Source of the DNA: Eudorina sp. 2006-703-Eu-15
Taxonomy: Eukaryota > Chlorophyta > Chlorophyceae > Chlamydomonadales > Volvocaceae
Length of the DNA: 64,000 bases
Direction of reading: 5' to 3'
NCBI GenBank assembly: GCA_003117195.1
Contig: BDSI01000084.1
Location: 478,501-542,500, forward strand
This document shows positions 50,201 to 62,176 of the stretch, piece by piece (within the stretch, counting starts at the first letter, position 1; each line of letters opens with the position of its first letter). Under the pieces are notes generated by a model that made no database searches, was not told the DNA's origin, and saw only the letters and a program-made list of their open reading frames with translations. Position numbers and translations under genes: made by a program.

Positions 50201-50786
50201 CCAGTTCTTCGTAGCCAACGCCGCTCCGCACACCCTTCCCCCTGCACCAGCTGTCCACGTGCCGTCGCCACCGCTCCAGGAAGCACCCCCTGCACCCTTC
50301 CATCTGCACCCCCACCTGGGCCATGTGGCGGTACAGCTCCGTTCGCTGCTCCGGCTTCAACTCGGGCAGGTTAGGGTCCAAGAAGATCCGCCCATCCACA
50401 CAGTCCATCAGGTAGAAGGGCGTGCCAAGAGGCTGGTCGGCCTTGCAGAGGTGGACTGCGCGGGGCACAGGGAAGCCGGTGGGAGCCAGCGCTGCCATGA
50501 CAGCGTACTCGCGCTCCACAGCGTGCGCCGACGCCAGCAGCTTGCCGGGCGGCTTCTTGCGGAGAACCAGCCGGCGGCCAGACCAAGGAAGGAGCACTAT
50601 GAAGGTCGGGTTGCTCTGGCCATGGTTGAACTGCTGCACCTGGATGCCGACGCCTTGGGCTGGCGCATCTCGGAACAGCTCTGGGAGCTCCGTTTTAATG
50701 TAATCCTGTAAAGCTTTGAGGTCGAAGTGGTGACCTCCGCGGACAGGGCCGAGGGAGGCAAGCGTTGGAAAGGATGCAGCGGCCAT
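44255..50786 (-). CDS. peroxisomal-type acyl-CoA dehydrogenase with N-terminal aminoglycoside-phosphotransferase-like domain (ACAD10/ACAD11/IBR3 family)
   Basis: Eleven exons (50786-50316, 49954-49622, 49162-48452, 48208-48152, 47804-47600, 47219-46990, 46425-46333, 46153-46096, 45580-45349, 44923-44776, 44416-44255) close in phase to 899 residues. Residues 1-340 are an APH-like phosphotransferase: [32 protein letters not shown] (229-236), [10 protein letters not shown] (255-). After an Ala/Gly/Cys-rich insert the acyl-CoA dehydrogenase follows: [44 protein letters not shown] (the AMTEP/ASSD substrate loop), [56 protein letters not shown]. The C-terminus AKL fits a PTS1 peroxisome signal. Plant IBR3 acts on indole-3-butyric acid-derived CoA and animal ACAD11 on hydroxy-acyl chains; the substrate here is unknown. 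One intron (44417-44775) uses a GC donor. The stop codon overlaps TGTAA. Confidence 0.92.
44931..45110. repeat. 31-bp minisatellite, about six copies
   Basis: The unit GGCGGGAGGGGTGTATAGGG plus AATTGGTAGAC is repeated with few changes in the intron 44924-45348 of the acyl-CoA dehydrogenase gene. On the sense strand it is pyrimidine-rich (CTCCCGCCGTCTACC), and the last unit runs into the acceptor TTCAG before exon 44923-44776. Confidence 0.9.
47815..47905. repeat. (GGGGTC)n simple repeat
   Basis: GGGGTC/GGGTCG units in the intron 47805-48151 of the acyl-CoA dehydrogenase gene. Its sense strand (GACCCC)n gives the pyrimidine run before acceptor CACCCCAG. Confidence 0.85.
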
Positions 50787-51023
50787 GGACGACGTTTTTG
50801 TTAACCTACAGCGCAGTTCATTGGCTCAGGTGTTTTAATATTGCATACTGATTGCCTGGGCGGCGCATAAAGAGGGCTGATTCATAATGGTCGAATCGCG
50901 GCGGTTGGCTGCGTGGCAGTATCAACCGACTTCGCACCCCTAACAGTGAGAACCACTCGGTAAATCTGCATGTAATGGACATTTATCATAAATCTCATAT
51001 CTACGATCAACGATCTCGGAAGG
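50787..51023. promoter_or_regulatory. short divergent intergenic (probable bidirectional promoter)
   Basis: Only 237 bases separate the start codon of the minus-strand acyl-CoA dehydrogenase gene from that of the plus-strand decarboxylase gene. No TATA box was recognised on either side. If both start codons are right, both 5' UTRs and core promoters must lie here or overlap. Confidence 0.6.
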
Positions 51024-54000
51024 ATGACTGAACCAATAGACCGTCGTCGTGGTGCGCTTGCATCCGCAATTGAAGCCGGCATCGTGGGAAAGGATGACGA
51101 AAGTGACACGGCGATGTTCATGGACATGGATATTCTGCACGCAACGATTAGCGCCTTGAAGGTTAGCTGCGATGGCAACCCTAGTCGTTGGACCCCAGCT
51201 GATATAGGTCCTCTTTTACCCGCCTGCAACCCATGTCATTTACTAATTTGCCGCTTTCCCAAGTACCGCTGACGTCGTCCCCTGCTTGCGCCCTGCCCGC
51301 TCCGCCGTGATTAACCTGCCCCCGGGTTAACACCTCACCCCGCACGCACCCGCGCCTGGCATCCTCTAGTGACCTCCCGACGGCCGCCCCCTGCAGGCGG
51401 CGCCCTTCCCCCCGGGCACCCTCCACACGTTCGCGGTCAAGGCCAACCCCGTGGGCCGGGTCCTGGAGGTCATGCGGGACGCCGGACTGGGCGCCGAGGT
51501 GCGGGGTCGGGCACCGGAGTCTGAGGCCCCAGCCCAGCGGGCCGGCCATGCCAGATGTCATATACCGCCCGCCCGCCCGCCCGCCTCCTCAGGTGGCCTC
51601 CGCGGGTGAGCTCCGCCAGGCGCTGGCGTGCGGCTTCCCGCCCGATCGCGTGGTGTTCGACTCGCCCATCAAGACAGTGGCGGAGCTGCGGTTCGCGCTG
51701 GGGGCGGGTGGGTCGGGAGGGGGAGCGGAGTGGAGTTGAGGGGAGGGGGCTGCGTAGTGGAACTGGAATGGGTTGGAGTCGGTGGAGTCGGTAGGTGTCG
51801 CTTCGCAAGCAGCAGGTGTGCAGCGGCAAAGGCATCGATGTCTGTGTGTCCAGACTCCTCTATCTATGCTTTCATCTCAAGTGCACCAATTACACTCCTG
51901 TTCACAATGGACAACGAACGTCGTCACGCCACCTCGCTGTTCTTTTCCGTCCGCCCTTCACCAGGTGTGCGGCTCAACCTGGATAACCTGCAGGTACGGC
52001 TTCGCCGTTTTTCCTCAGCATGCATTATTTTAGTTTCACTTCCCCACTTTCTGCAGCATGCATCACCGTCCATGGACCCACCGGGAGATGCGGTAGAAGT
52101 TAGTCCTCTCCAGCGTTCGTTCGTAAATAACGGGTCGGCGGCCCTTGGCGCGTGACTAAGCATGGCCAGGTGACGAAGCCCTACGGGTGTTGCATCCACG
52201 CCCGCCGTCACTCGCTTCGCGCGGTTTTCGAAGCGGGCCTCGAAGCGGGCCTCGAAGCGGGCCTGTATCTGCAAGGGCATTATACTGCGGGCCTTGGCAA
52301 AAACATAAATTTTACCGCCTCTCTGACCTGTTGCCCCTTCTCAGCTGTGCCTCGGGCCCCGCCCCTGCCTCCGGCCCCCACCTCCATTATTGTCGGTCCG
52401 TCGGCATGGCTTTCGGATGGCCTCTGGACATCCCCCGTTCCCCACTCGTCCTTTGGTTTTTCCGTTGGATCCAGGAGCTCCAACGGGTGGCGGATCTGGT
52501 GGCGGCAGATCCGGGGCTGCTCCGGCGCGGCGGTGGAGGAGAGGGCGCTGCGGAGGGGCCGCCGCGGCTGATTGGCATTCGGATCAACCCGCAGGCAAGT
52601 GCAGCCGTGTACCTTCCTTTCCAATTCGATTCCATTCCTTTCCAATTCCTTTCCGTTTCGATTCGATCCGATCCGATCCAGGGGTGCGTGGGGCCGACAG
52701 CTAGGGTGTTGGTCGAAGGCGCAGGTTAATTGCGGTGTGCTCGATTGGACCTTGGGCGGGTACCCGGGTGTTTAAACTAACGAACAGGACAGCCAGCATC
52801 GGGAGCATCCGCATATCTGCACGACCTGAGTACGGTTGGTGGCGACAGGGCAAAGTCACAAGAATGGTGGCCTGGCATGTGAGCTCATGCGTCGTGCGTT
52901 AGCTAGGCAAGCTGGTGAGTGTTGACTCATCTCCTGTCATAATGACGCTTTGACGCTGTAGAGAACGAGCACGCTCGCTCGGTGGCGGGGTGTTAGGGCG
53001 AGTGACAGGAAATGCAGGCATGGGGTGGTGGTGGGGTGCTGGGGTGGTGGAAGCCTGGAAGGTCGTCGCATATGACTGAGGACGGACATGAACCGGTATG
53101 GGTTGTTGGGATGATCTGGTTACCGCTCCATTCCATCTCCATCCATACATACATCCAAAAATCCGAACCCGCGCTGGCAAAACGCTCCACCTCGCTCTCG
53201 GTCCCGCGCGCCTGGCCACCACGCACACACCACCGGGCGCTCCCACACGCCCAACCGACCACGCTTCTTCTCCACCTTCTACGCACCGCTGCATCGCTGT
53301 ACCTACCCTCGGATCAGTCTAGAAGTGATCTACACCCTCACACCTTCCTCCTATCTGCCACGGACCCCCTGCTGCTACCGCTGCTGCTACTGCCGGTGCT
53401 CGTGCTGCTTGTCACTACTGCTGCCGCGGCTGCTGTCACTACTGCTGCCGCGGCTGATACTGCTGTTGCTACTGCCGCCGTTATTGCTGTTGCTGCTGCC
53501 GCTGCTGGCGCTGCTGCTGTTGCCTCAGGTGGGTGAGGGCCGCATCGCGGCGCTGTCCACCGCTGGCCGCGTCTCCAAGTTCGGAGTGCCCCTCCTGGAG
53601 TGCCGTACGGAGCTGCTGCGCGCCTTCGCCGAGCACCCCTGGCTCAACGCGCTGCACCTGCACGTGGGGTCGCAGGTGGGGCGGGGCGTGGGGCTGGTCG
53701 GTCAGGGGCGCGGGTTGAGCAGGGGGATGGCCCGGGGCGGGGGAGAGGGGCGCGGGACGGGTGATGAGGGATGGCGGTGTGTTGATGGCGAGTGGCGAAA
53801 ATCGGACACTCCGCTGCTTACCGGAAGGAAGACCCAGGGCGGCAGCCGATGGCCGTCGCTACGCTTGGGATAGTGTTGCAACTATTCGGGACAGTTCGGT
53901 AACTGGAACAGATATCTATCTGCGAGGGCCCCGTCGAACGAGTCTGGGACGGAACTCGCCCCCACATTGGATTTATTTGGAAGGCCAACAGCGCGGTCCG

Positions 54001-55227
54001 GTGGTGTCACCCATGCCCGTGACTTGTGTACGACAGGGAGTTCCCCTGGAGCTCACTGTGGAGGGGGTCGCGCGGGTGGCTGAGCTGGCGGAGGAGGTGG
54101 AGGCGGCGGCGGCGGCCGCGCGGGACGGTGAGCGCGTTGGCGGCAGCGTCGCCGCCGCGTCTTCATCCCGACGCATCCTGGCGCTGGACATCGGCGGCGG
54201 CCTTCCCGTACAGTACGGCAACGATGACCTGGGATGGCTGCTCGGCCCGACGGCGTCCGCGCGGGACGCCGCAGCGGCGGCGGCGGCGGCTGTGGCGCAG
54301 AGCAGCATCTTCGAGCGCTACGCCGCGTTGTTACGGCGACGGCTCCCGGCCCTGTTCGGGTCCGCGATTGGCGACGGCGTCGCCGCCGCCCGTGCAGCAG
54401 CCGAGGAGGCGTCGGCAGCGGCAGCGACGGCTCCGCCGCCGCCGCCACCTCCTCAGCTCGTGACGGAGTTCGGGCGTTGCCTGGTCGCCAAGTGCGTCTT
54501 CGCGGCGGGAAAGGTGGAGTACAGCAAGCGATGCGGCGGCCGGCGGGTGGTGGTTTCGGGGCTGGGGGGCGACCTGCTGCTGCGCGCCGTGTACCTGCCG
54601 GACACGTGGCCCGTACGGGTTGAGCTGTACGACGCGGCGGGACGGCCTAAGCTGGGCGCGGCGGCGGGCGGGTCGTCGTCGGGCGCATCTGTATCGGCGG
54701 GCGGCGGCGCCGACGGCGGGGTCGAGTGCGGCGCCAGCAGCGGCGGTGTCATCGAGGACGGCGGCACTGAGGGTGCGGCGGTTGATGATGATGGCGTGGG
54801 TCCTACGGATGTGGTGGGGCCGCTGTGCTTCCAAGGGGATAGGCTGGCGGAGGCGGTGCCGCTGCCGCCGGCGCATCCCGGCGACTGGGTTGTCGTACCA
54901 GACGTGGGCGCGTACTGCCTGTCGATGTACAGCAGATACAATAGCCGGTGCTCGCCGCCGGTGTGGGGCTTTTGGAGGAGCACAGCTGCAGCAGCAGCAG
55001 CAGGAGCAGCAGCAGCAGCCTCGTCCGCCGATGCAGCGGAGGCGACGACGCATGGGTTGGACAGCGTGTCGAGCGCAGGTCTAGGGTTGCTTGGGCCAGG
55101 GAACGGACTGAAGCTGCCGGCGGCATGGGGCGGCGGCGGTGTACGGCAGGCCGGGGAGTATGGGTTTGTGCTGCTGCGGCGAGGGGAGACTGTGGAGGAG
55201 GTCATGTCGTTCTGGAATCTGACATGA
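51024..55227 (+). CDS. fold-type III PLP-dependent amino-acid decarboxylase (diaminopimelate/ornithine decarboxylase group)
   Basis: Seven exons (51024-51161, 51397-51498, 51593-51707, 51965-51993, 52475-52594, 53529-53675, 54037-55227) close in phase to 613 residues. The PLP Lys is K61 in FAVKAN; HLHVGSQ (211-217) supplies the pyridine-stacking His; LDIGGGLPV (267-275) and EFGR (361-364) bind the phosphate. The dimer-partner Cys is C481 in GPLCFQGD, followed by DVGAY (506-510) and SRYNSR. Family members have about 400-450 residues; the excess here is Ala/Gly/Val-rich inserts in the last exon. LysA-like motifs (GPLCxxGD, DxGAY, YNSR) favour the diaminopimelate-decarboxylase side, but lysine, ornithine or another substrate cannot be decided by eye. 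The intron after 52594 starts with GC (CAG/GCAAGT). GGGGTCCGCTGTAAC lies just after the stop. Confidence 0.9.
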
Positions 55228-55234
55228 TGATTTC

Positions 55235-55249
55235 GGGGTCCGCTGTAAC
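55235..55249 (+). terminator. TGTAA polyadenylation-type word in a GGGTCCGCTGTAAC copy
   Basis: TGTAA at 55244-55248 is 17 bases past the decarboxylase stop codon. It belongs to the repeated word GGGGTCCGCTGTAAC, so an element end may supply this gene's polyadenylation signal, or it may be too close to the stop to work. Confidence 0.35.
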
Positions 55250-55974
55250 GTTCAGCCGTTTCCTTCCTCCCACAATGTCACGGACCGCAACGAATCGACT
55301 GCCAGTCAAACAGGATGCCTCGCATTCATCGCATATACGCATTGGTTTCACATGTATGCTTATGTCCAATAGATCTGAGACCTTTTGCATGTTACGACGG
55401 CGGTGTTCGCACGAAGGTATCATTCCACAGAGCAGCCCACCCGCGCCCGCGCTGTGTTAATCGCTCCGCGCGTACGTCACCTCAAAGACTCAGCGCTAGC
55501 GCTAGCGCTAACGAATCACTCATTCTTGTTGGTAATGCGCACTTGATGTATGGTCTCTGCAACGAAACATTCGAAGAGAGAATGTGACAGCGGGGTGCGG
55601 TGAACGGGCAGATAGTAATAATAATGTAGCCACACAGTAAGGGCGGCCCGCCGCCCGACGGACCCCTAACGGGGTGGTTCGCTCCATGGTGTAGAGTGCG
55701 TGTGTGGGTGCGCTGAGGAAGCCAGCAGCCGATAGCGTGTACGTCCTGCTTCTACGTATTTATCTGTGGCAGCGGCGCATCGGATGCAGGCCTACAAACG
55801 CAGTGATATAGAATGACGGCGGATCTCTTGACGGCGGGGGGGGTCTCACGTCTCAGTCGCGGCTGGGCTATCTAGCACGCGGAGGGCTAGGTACGTAGTC
55901 CTAATAAGAACGACGACAGGAGCAACCGGAGAACCTTCGGCTGCCGATTGTCTGCTGCGTGCGCGGCACGTTGA

Positions 55975-56033
55975 TTCTATAACAACAATAATAGCATGTT
56001 CTGGCACATGCTATTAACAATGTTGTTATAGAA
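55975..56033. repeat. 59-base imperfect hairpin
   Basis: Arms of about 25 bases (TTCTATAACAAC... with ...GTTGTTATAGAA, and ATAGCATGT with ACATGCTAT) pair around a TCTGGC-type loop, with one short bulge. It could be a short inverted-repeat element or small RNA precursor. Confidence 0.75.
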
Positions 56034-59000
56034 TGAAGATGCCGCATGTGCCAGCACAGCACATGCGTGCCTCGCCTCCCGCGTGCGAGAACATATACAC
56101 CATCTATCGACGTTCGTTCGTTTCGTGGGCGCCCTGCTGCCACCAGCTAGCCATGCATCGCAGTGCATGCGTGCGCGGTCACCCAGCAGCACGCACCCGC
56201 CCGCCCGCTACGTACGTAGCTTGCGCGAGCGTGCAGTACGTACGTATGTAGTACTACGTACTACTGATGGTATCGCCTAACGGATGAAACCGCGGCCACC
56301 GCCACCGCCACCGCCACGCACTGCTACGCACTCTGCGCTGATGCATGATAGCCCAGCTAGCGCGCCCCAGAACACGTCAGACAACCGCCTGTGGGTGCGG
56401 AGGGAGAAACGGATCAGAGAACGAACTAACAAACAAACAAGCAAGCGATGGCACATACACACATACACACACCTGCCTCCCTTCGCGCGCCGCGCCGCCC
56501 GACGCCCACGCAACCCAACGCCACGGCAGCAGACATGCTCCCGCCGACTAGCAAACAAACGCAGAGCCCGCGGGCCGATAAAATAATAATCTGATCACGA
56601 CCGCATGTTTTGTCTTTAAAGTCTGCATCTTGCGCGCTCTAAAATAACAAATAGTAGCAAAAGCAGCAGCAGCAGCAGAAAGACGCCTAATAAGCGTCGT
56701 ACACTCGTACATAACGAATAAAACGCATACGTGCATCGATTGTCGTACGTACCGCGTACGTGCGCGTGCGTGCTCCATCCAGCGCCCCGAGCGCTCGTGA
56801 TTGCTGCTGTGGGTGCGGCCCCTTCGTCGTCACAGACAACGAACAAAGTTGGCTGAGCACCGACTGTCACGACCGCATTGGCGGAGGAGCGCACGTGAAC
56901 ATAAACGCATCCGGGCAGAACAATGTAGGTGCCACCTGTCTTGCTCACATGCACACAAAAATGAAACGTAATGCCTCATCCACGAGTCTGAACAGACGCG
57001 CGCTCGAGCACTGAGCAAGCAGCAAGTTTTACGCACGCACATCACAGCCGGATGCAGATAGATGCACGGGTCGAAATACAGCGCCTCGCAGGCGACTCGC
57101 TGCTGAACGACAAATGAGGATCGCGCACCAAGCAACCCATCCACACCGACGCTGCTCGCTGCGTGCACCCTCGCTCGGCACGTGCAGGGTTCGATCGTTC
57201 TGGCGCCAACGGCTTCGTGCAACCGTTACGTACGATTAGCAGCAGTGTCACCAGCGTGGCTTGAACGACCTACGCGTGCGAAGTACGACAGACAGACGGA
57301 CAGACAGACTGCCCGACACACGCACGCAGCCGCGCACCCTACCGGATGAATGCATCTACCTACCTACCTCGCATGCATGCACTTCCGAGCAGCGCCCCGC
57401 CATGATGACCGACCAGGTTGCAAGATAGGCACTCGCTCATCACATTCACTGCCCGATCGCGCGACCTCGCGCTGCGTGGCTCACACTGAATGCAGGGCTC
57501 ACACGCACACACGCCTCCTGACCGCTCGTTCATCACCAGGCAGGGAGGCTGCCGGCAGCTGGCTGTGACTGCCGCTGCTACAGCTCGGCTGCTGATGGCT
57601 AGATACGTACGCGCACCTACGTGGCCCCTTGTCGCTGCTGCCCCCCCCCCTCTCGCTCGCCCCGCCCCTTCCGTCGCACGCGCACACTTGCTCTACTATT
57701 ATTGAGCCACATCACGTAAGGTCGACGCTGCAGCCTCGACTCGTCGCAGCCAGGTAGCTCGGTCGGCGAGACCCTGATCCGTCCATCGGGGCCCTGACCC
57801 CGCCGGGCGTAGGTCATCATTCGTTCGCGGCGGTCCACCAATACTGGCTGCCGGTGGACGGATGCATGCGGCCGTCACCTACGTATCGATCGGCACGCAT
57901 GTGTACATACGCTGCCACGCAGCAGCTTCCCGGTCCAGCTCCTCGCTTCGCTCTACAACAGGGCAAGCTCCGAAGGGAACTTGACCGCCTGGAAAGCCGG
58001 CAGCGGCAGCAGCAGCAGCAGCAGCAGCAGCGGCAAGAAGCAGTACGCAGAAGTTCAAAGCGGCGAACAGCAACTAGCAGCAGCAGCGAGCAGGGGCAGC
58101 AGCAGCAGAAACAGAAGCAGCTGGATATACTCCATCATCCAACCAGCAAGGGGAGGGCATACCCGCGCCCACGCACCCATCCCGCCCCAGCCCGCGGGCA
58201 AAGGGCAGATCCGTCCAGCCCCGTCCTTAACGTCACCTGGTGGACTGCACCGGGCTGCAAACGATCGGACAATTCATCCGTGTGGGGGAGGCGCTCCGGA
58301 TGGTAACAGACGGGGGGAATACGCAGGGGTGAATACGCCACCCCTCAGTTCCCCACCCCCTTGATACACGCCAGGCTCCGGCCGGCGTACTCTTATATTA
58401 TTTTTATTTTTATTTTTCTTCCGTGCCGTCAGTTCACCCTTTTCTGTGCGGGGTGTCGGGGCGTGTCGTTCTTTCACGGCCTCCGGACGTTGACTCACCA
58501 CCCGAGTCCCCCGGCCCGAGCCCCCCGGCCCGTGAGTTGCTGTGATTCATTGCGGGTGGGTTCCACGCATCCCTATTATTCCACGCTCGTTGCGTTCGTT
58601 ATTTCATTTGCATTCGCGTTGCTTGAATGCCTTGATTGACTGGTGCACAGGCTGGGCGCGGGTGGTTCACTTCTTGGATGTTTTCCCATATGTGTCATAA
58701 CTGCTATGAAGGCTGGGCGCTGGTGGTTCTTGGTTACTTTTTCGTTGGCATGGCTCCCTGCGTGCTTAGTGCACGGCATGCCCCTGGGGTACGTAGGATG
58801 AACAGTCCGTCTGGGCCTGTACGGCGAGCGAGCAGCTTAACTGCTGGCTGGTCCCCCTTGTAACTTTGCTTTAAAGATAATAATAATTAGATAGATACGA
58901 CTGACGACGGAGCGAGCGATCACCAACTTGCTTGCGGAAGCGCATTACATACACACACCGGGATTCCGCCAACTGCCATGACTCCAGACTCCGCCAAATG

Positions 59001-59040
59001 TAAACATATATAGTTGACCAATAATGGGTCCACCTTCGCA

Positions 59041-59059
59041 CCTTGTAACGGTTACAAAA
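59041..59059 (-). terminator. palindrome carrying TGTAA on both strands
   Basis: TTGTAACGGTTACAA reads the same on both strands and carries TGTAA in each direction. On the minus strand it is about 125 bases past the stop of the double-CxxC gene and could be its polyadenylation signal. The core matches 8435-8453. Confidence 0.4.
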
Positions 59060-59176
59060 TAATGCAAGTTCAATATTTATTATGCTTTGAAGTTGCAATG
59101 GGTGTATGTCTGCACACGAACTGGCGCGACACGGAGTTGAATCCACACGCATGCACTCTCCTGCGTCTTAGATAGC

Positions 59177-59431
59177 TTAGCTTCTGCCGGAACCATCCGA
59201 ATCGGAGCCATCGGAGCTGCTCGCCTGCTTAGGGTGCCATTCGCGGCGCACCTTCAAACCATCACCGTTGCACTTCCTGCAAGGGACCCATTTTCTGCCA
59301 ACCCAGTACCAGCCATTCGTATCCTCACAGTCGTTGCAAACTTCCCACGATCCTCGCAACCCGAGGCGCTTCGAACACCTGTCGTACCACTTGGCAAAGC
59401 CTCCCATGGGAGGTGGCGGTGGCGGCGGCAT
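59177..59431 (-). CDS. small double-CxxC (DnaJ-type zinc-finger-like) protein
   Basis: A single-exon frame of 84 residues. A poly-Pro start (MPPPPPPPMGG) is followed by FAKWYDRCSKRLGLRGSWEV, then C32xxC35 (CNDCEDTNGWYW) and C51xxC54 with NGDG after it (CRKCNGDG). The pair CxxC...CxxCxGxG resembles one zinc-binding half of the DnaJ Cys-rich domain, seen in many small plastid or chaperone-linked proteins. The end is Ser/Asp-rich (SSSDGSDSDGSGRS). A function in protein disulfide or chaperone work is inference. I chose the only ATG in frame before an upstream stop. An unseen upstream exon is possible. Confidence 0.5.
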   Translation of the reverse strand: MPPPPPPPMGGFAKWYDRCSKRLGLRGSWEVCNDCEDTNGWYWVGRKWVPCRKCNGDGLKVRREWHPKQASSSDGSDSDGSGRS

Positions 59432-60384
59432 GTTAATTAGACGTTGTAACGTGTATTATTACAACGAAAAACACCTGCAAAAACATAACAACGTAACACA
59501 GCGCGGGCAGAGAAACGAAGCAAGCAGGCATGGTTGGCGCGCTCGCTGATGATGTGTGTTTGAAACCATGCATAGGGAGCGTGACCATCGGTGTAATAGA
59601 TATAGACGAGCGACAATGGATGTATGGGTCTTTTTGTAATTTTTTCCACGCACGCAAGTCTGCGGCAGGTGGACGGAAACGAAGGCCAGTGTGTTGAGTC
59701 CGAGCTACAATGAAATATGCTACATTATTTGTTATTAGAGAGATGCGTGGAAGTGCTGTCGCTCGCTATATATTTTTTTCTCAAAGCGTTCTTTCAAGAA
59801 GACAATAACCAGTCTGATCCTCAGCCGCCGGGGCCTGCCTGCTGGTCAACGATCAAACTTAATGATTATTGCTGCTCCCTCGCTCGCAGCTTCTGCCCTG
59901 CTAGTGTTCGTTGCTGCACACTGATTCGATCCCGACTCGCATACTTGGCACAGGCTCGCAACCCGTGCATACATACGTAGACGATAAGCGCGGGGGTAAC
60001 TGAGTCACGTTGGCGGTCACCTGATACGGCATATTCAATCAGTCTGCAGTGGATAGTTTATTTGGCATGCAGTGGATATCGCGGTAGGTAGCTGAAGAGC
60101 TTGTACGTTCGTTGGCGTGGTAGATCTATCGTTTGTTAACAAGTAACCATTATTGTATATTATTTGCTTGAGAAGGACAGCAGCAATTGAACTGTTCAGG
60201 GCAGACGGAACTCCTTACACTGCTGACCCGAGCGACCCGAGCGATTATTATAAATGCACGAAGTTCACTTGGTCTATAATTACATACGAATACCGCGAAT
60301 ACCGGCTCACTCTAGCGTACGTAGGGTATGCATGTAGCTGCCGCGGGCAACACCGCCACATGAATATACATTACTTCAACGCCG

Positions 60385-60610
60385 TATCCTAGCTTCGTTG
60401 TATCGGGTAATAGCCTGATAACAGTATATACAGCATATATGTTTTGTTTCATTATATAATGAAATAAAACAAGCAGCGGTAGAGGACGTGTAGCCATATA
60501 CATGTAATATCCTAACTTCGTTCGTTGGATCGGGTAATAGCCTAATCGATTACATTATATAGAGCAAAATGAAACAAAACAAGTAGCAGCGGTAGAGGAC
60601 GGACTTGTAA
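60385..60610. repeat. imperfect tandem duplication of about 110 bases
   Basis: Both copies run from CTTCGTTG...ATCGGGTAATAGCCT through an ATTATATA segment to AGCAGCGGTAGAGGACG. The first copy also contains a near-perfect palindrome around TTTCATTATATAATGAAA (60447-60465 approx.). Confidence 0.6.
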
Positions 60611-61801
60611 CCATTCACGTTACGAAAAAAGACAACTAAAGACAACCCTTACTTGCGGGAATCCTATCATCCAATCCTTACCTGTATATTGTTAGCTAGT
60701 AGTTGCAGGAGTTGCAGCTCCTCAAACCTTTGCTTGACCTTTGCAGTTCCGAGACTACCGACCACAGACGACAGACCTGAATGCACGATTCCAATAACAT
60801 ACGCACAGTAGAGACTCTCTCAGGGTAAATCAAAGGATCTATCCCAGGCCTGCTGGCTGGTTGGGTCATCAGACAGAGCATTATCAGGCATTATCAGGCA
60901 TTATCAGGCATTGAACCTCGTCATCACTCGCTCTCGCACACAAACAATCTCATGTTCATGGTGCAATAACTATTGATTGTCCGCATTTTACCTCTGTCAG
61001 CGTGGAAGGTAGTTGATTGCAGCAGGAGGTAGGGTTGGACCAGAACAGATACTGGCGAGCTCTTTGGTTTCCACGGAATGCAGGGATAAATACGTATCAA
61101 GTATCTCTTCCTGACTAGTACATGAATTCAAGGTGGAGCAATGATGTAGCTCGCTACGTATATTGACTTTGTTTTCCAAAACTCCAGGAGTGGACGCAGG
61201 TACTCAGGAAAATGGCTTTATTCGCAGCATCAGTCATCATCCGCAGCTTCTTGGCAGTTGCGCCTTTTATAAGTGTGGACGCAACGTCATATTATAGAAT
61301 TATGTATCTTGCGTGCTGTAGGTTAATATCAAGCAAGCTGTCCGAATTGTTCATCATGCGCCCACCTGTATCACTGTACGGTCCTGCAAAACTTCGAAGT
61401 CATATGTAGCCATAACAAGCAATGAATATACATGAGGGGATCTACTAGGAAAGGTACCGTAGAGGAGTTCATTCGTGTGTCAACGAAGGTAAAGTTTCAA
61501 GGAACTCCGATGATATCTGATCAACAACTTCGGGACTCAAGAAGTTGCATGCTTGGCACATGTCTGCTGGTGACAAGGCCAGTACTGCTCATGACTCTTG
61601 CGGATGAATCAGGATAAGACCAGCAGCTTACCTATTGTCTGCTAGGTAATTCTGGCAAAACCGGAAGAAAGGGCATTGTATGTCGAGGGCGCATGTCTGG
61701 CAAGATGACAAGCAAGGTCATCGGCATGCAGTAAGGGATTTGGGTTGGTTTTGGGGGTAAACGCACTCTTACCGCTGAGCACGCACGGATCAGCGATGCT
61801 A

Positions 61802-62176
61802 TCAGCTCATCCAGTTGTCAAGGCGGATGGTCTGGGGTTGCGCTTTCCTTAGCAACAGTTGCCTAAACAAGAGTTGTAGTAGTTGGAGTTTTTTCGTGAT
61901 AGCCAACCGTTTAGCTACATACATAGCCGCAGAGTGAGGTGTTGCGTCGTCCGGTGTGATGATGGTCTGTGGTGTAACAGCCGCATAGCTGGTGGTGGTC
62001 GGCTCGTAGGTGTGAGGAGCGAGAGAGGCAAATCTATCGGAAGTGTGATGAGGAGTCAAAATGCATATATATAGGGCCGGTGAAAGCTCGCTCGCGAGAT
62101 CATTTCGGCAAAGGCAACAAGACATCATCAACAACAGCACTAACAGCACCCGGTGCGACAACAATGAGGTGGGCAT
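61802..62176 (-). CDS. possible small protein, 124 residues
   Basis: An open frame with a hydrophobic N-terminus (SHRVLLVLLLMMSCCLC) that could be a signal peptide, then a Thr/Pro-rich stretch and a basic helix-like end (YVAKRLAITKKLQLLQLLFR). No family recognised, and no splice sites or polyadenylation word tie it to a gene. It lies next to the retroelement and could be spurious. Confidence 0.2.
   Translation of the reverse strand: MPTSLLSHRVLLVLLLMMSCCLCRNDLASELSPALYICILTPHHTSDRFASLAPHTYEPTTTSYAAVTPQTIITPDDATPHSAAMYVAKRLAITKKLQLLQLLFRQLLLRKAQPQTIRLDNWMS

Larger units (their letters stand above)
55228..59176. other. intergenic region, no supported gene
   Basis: Begins with GGGGTCCGCTGTAAC (55235-55249). 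Holds a hairpin (55975-56033), a CAG-rich stretch (58000-58120) and GTACGT-rich DNA. A hydrophobic frame at 58636-58863 on + (FTSWMFSHMCHNCYEGWALV...) has no other support. The palindrome CCTTGTAACGGTTACAA is at 59041-59057. Confidence 0.45.
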
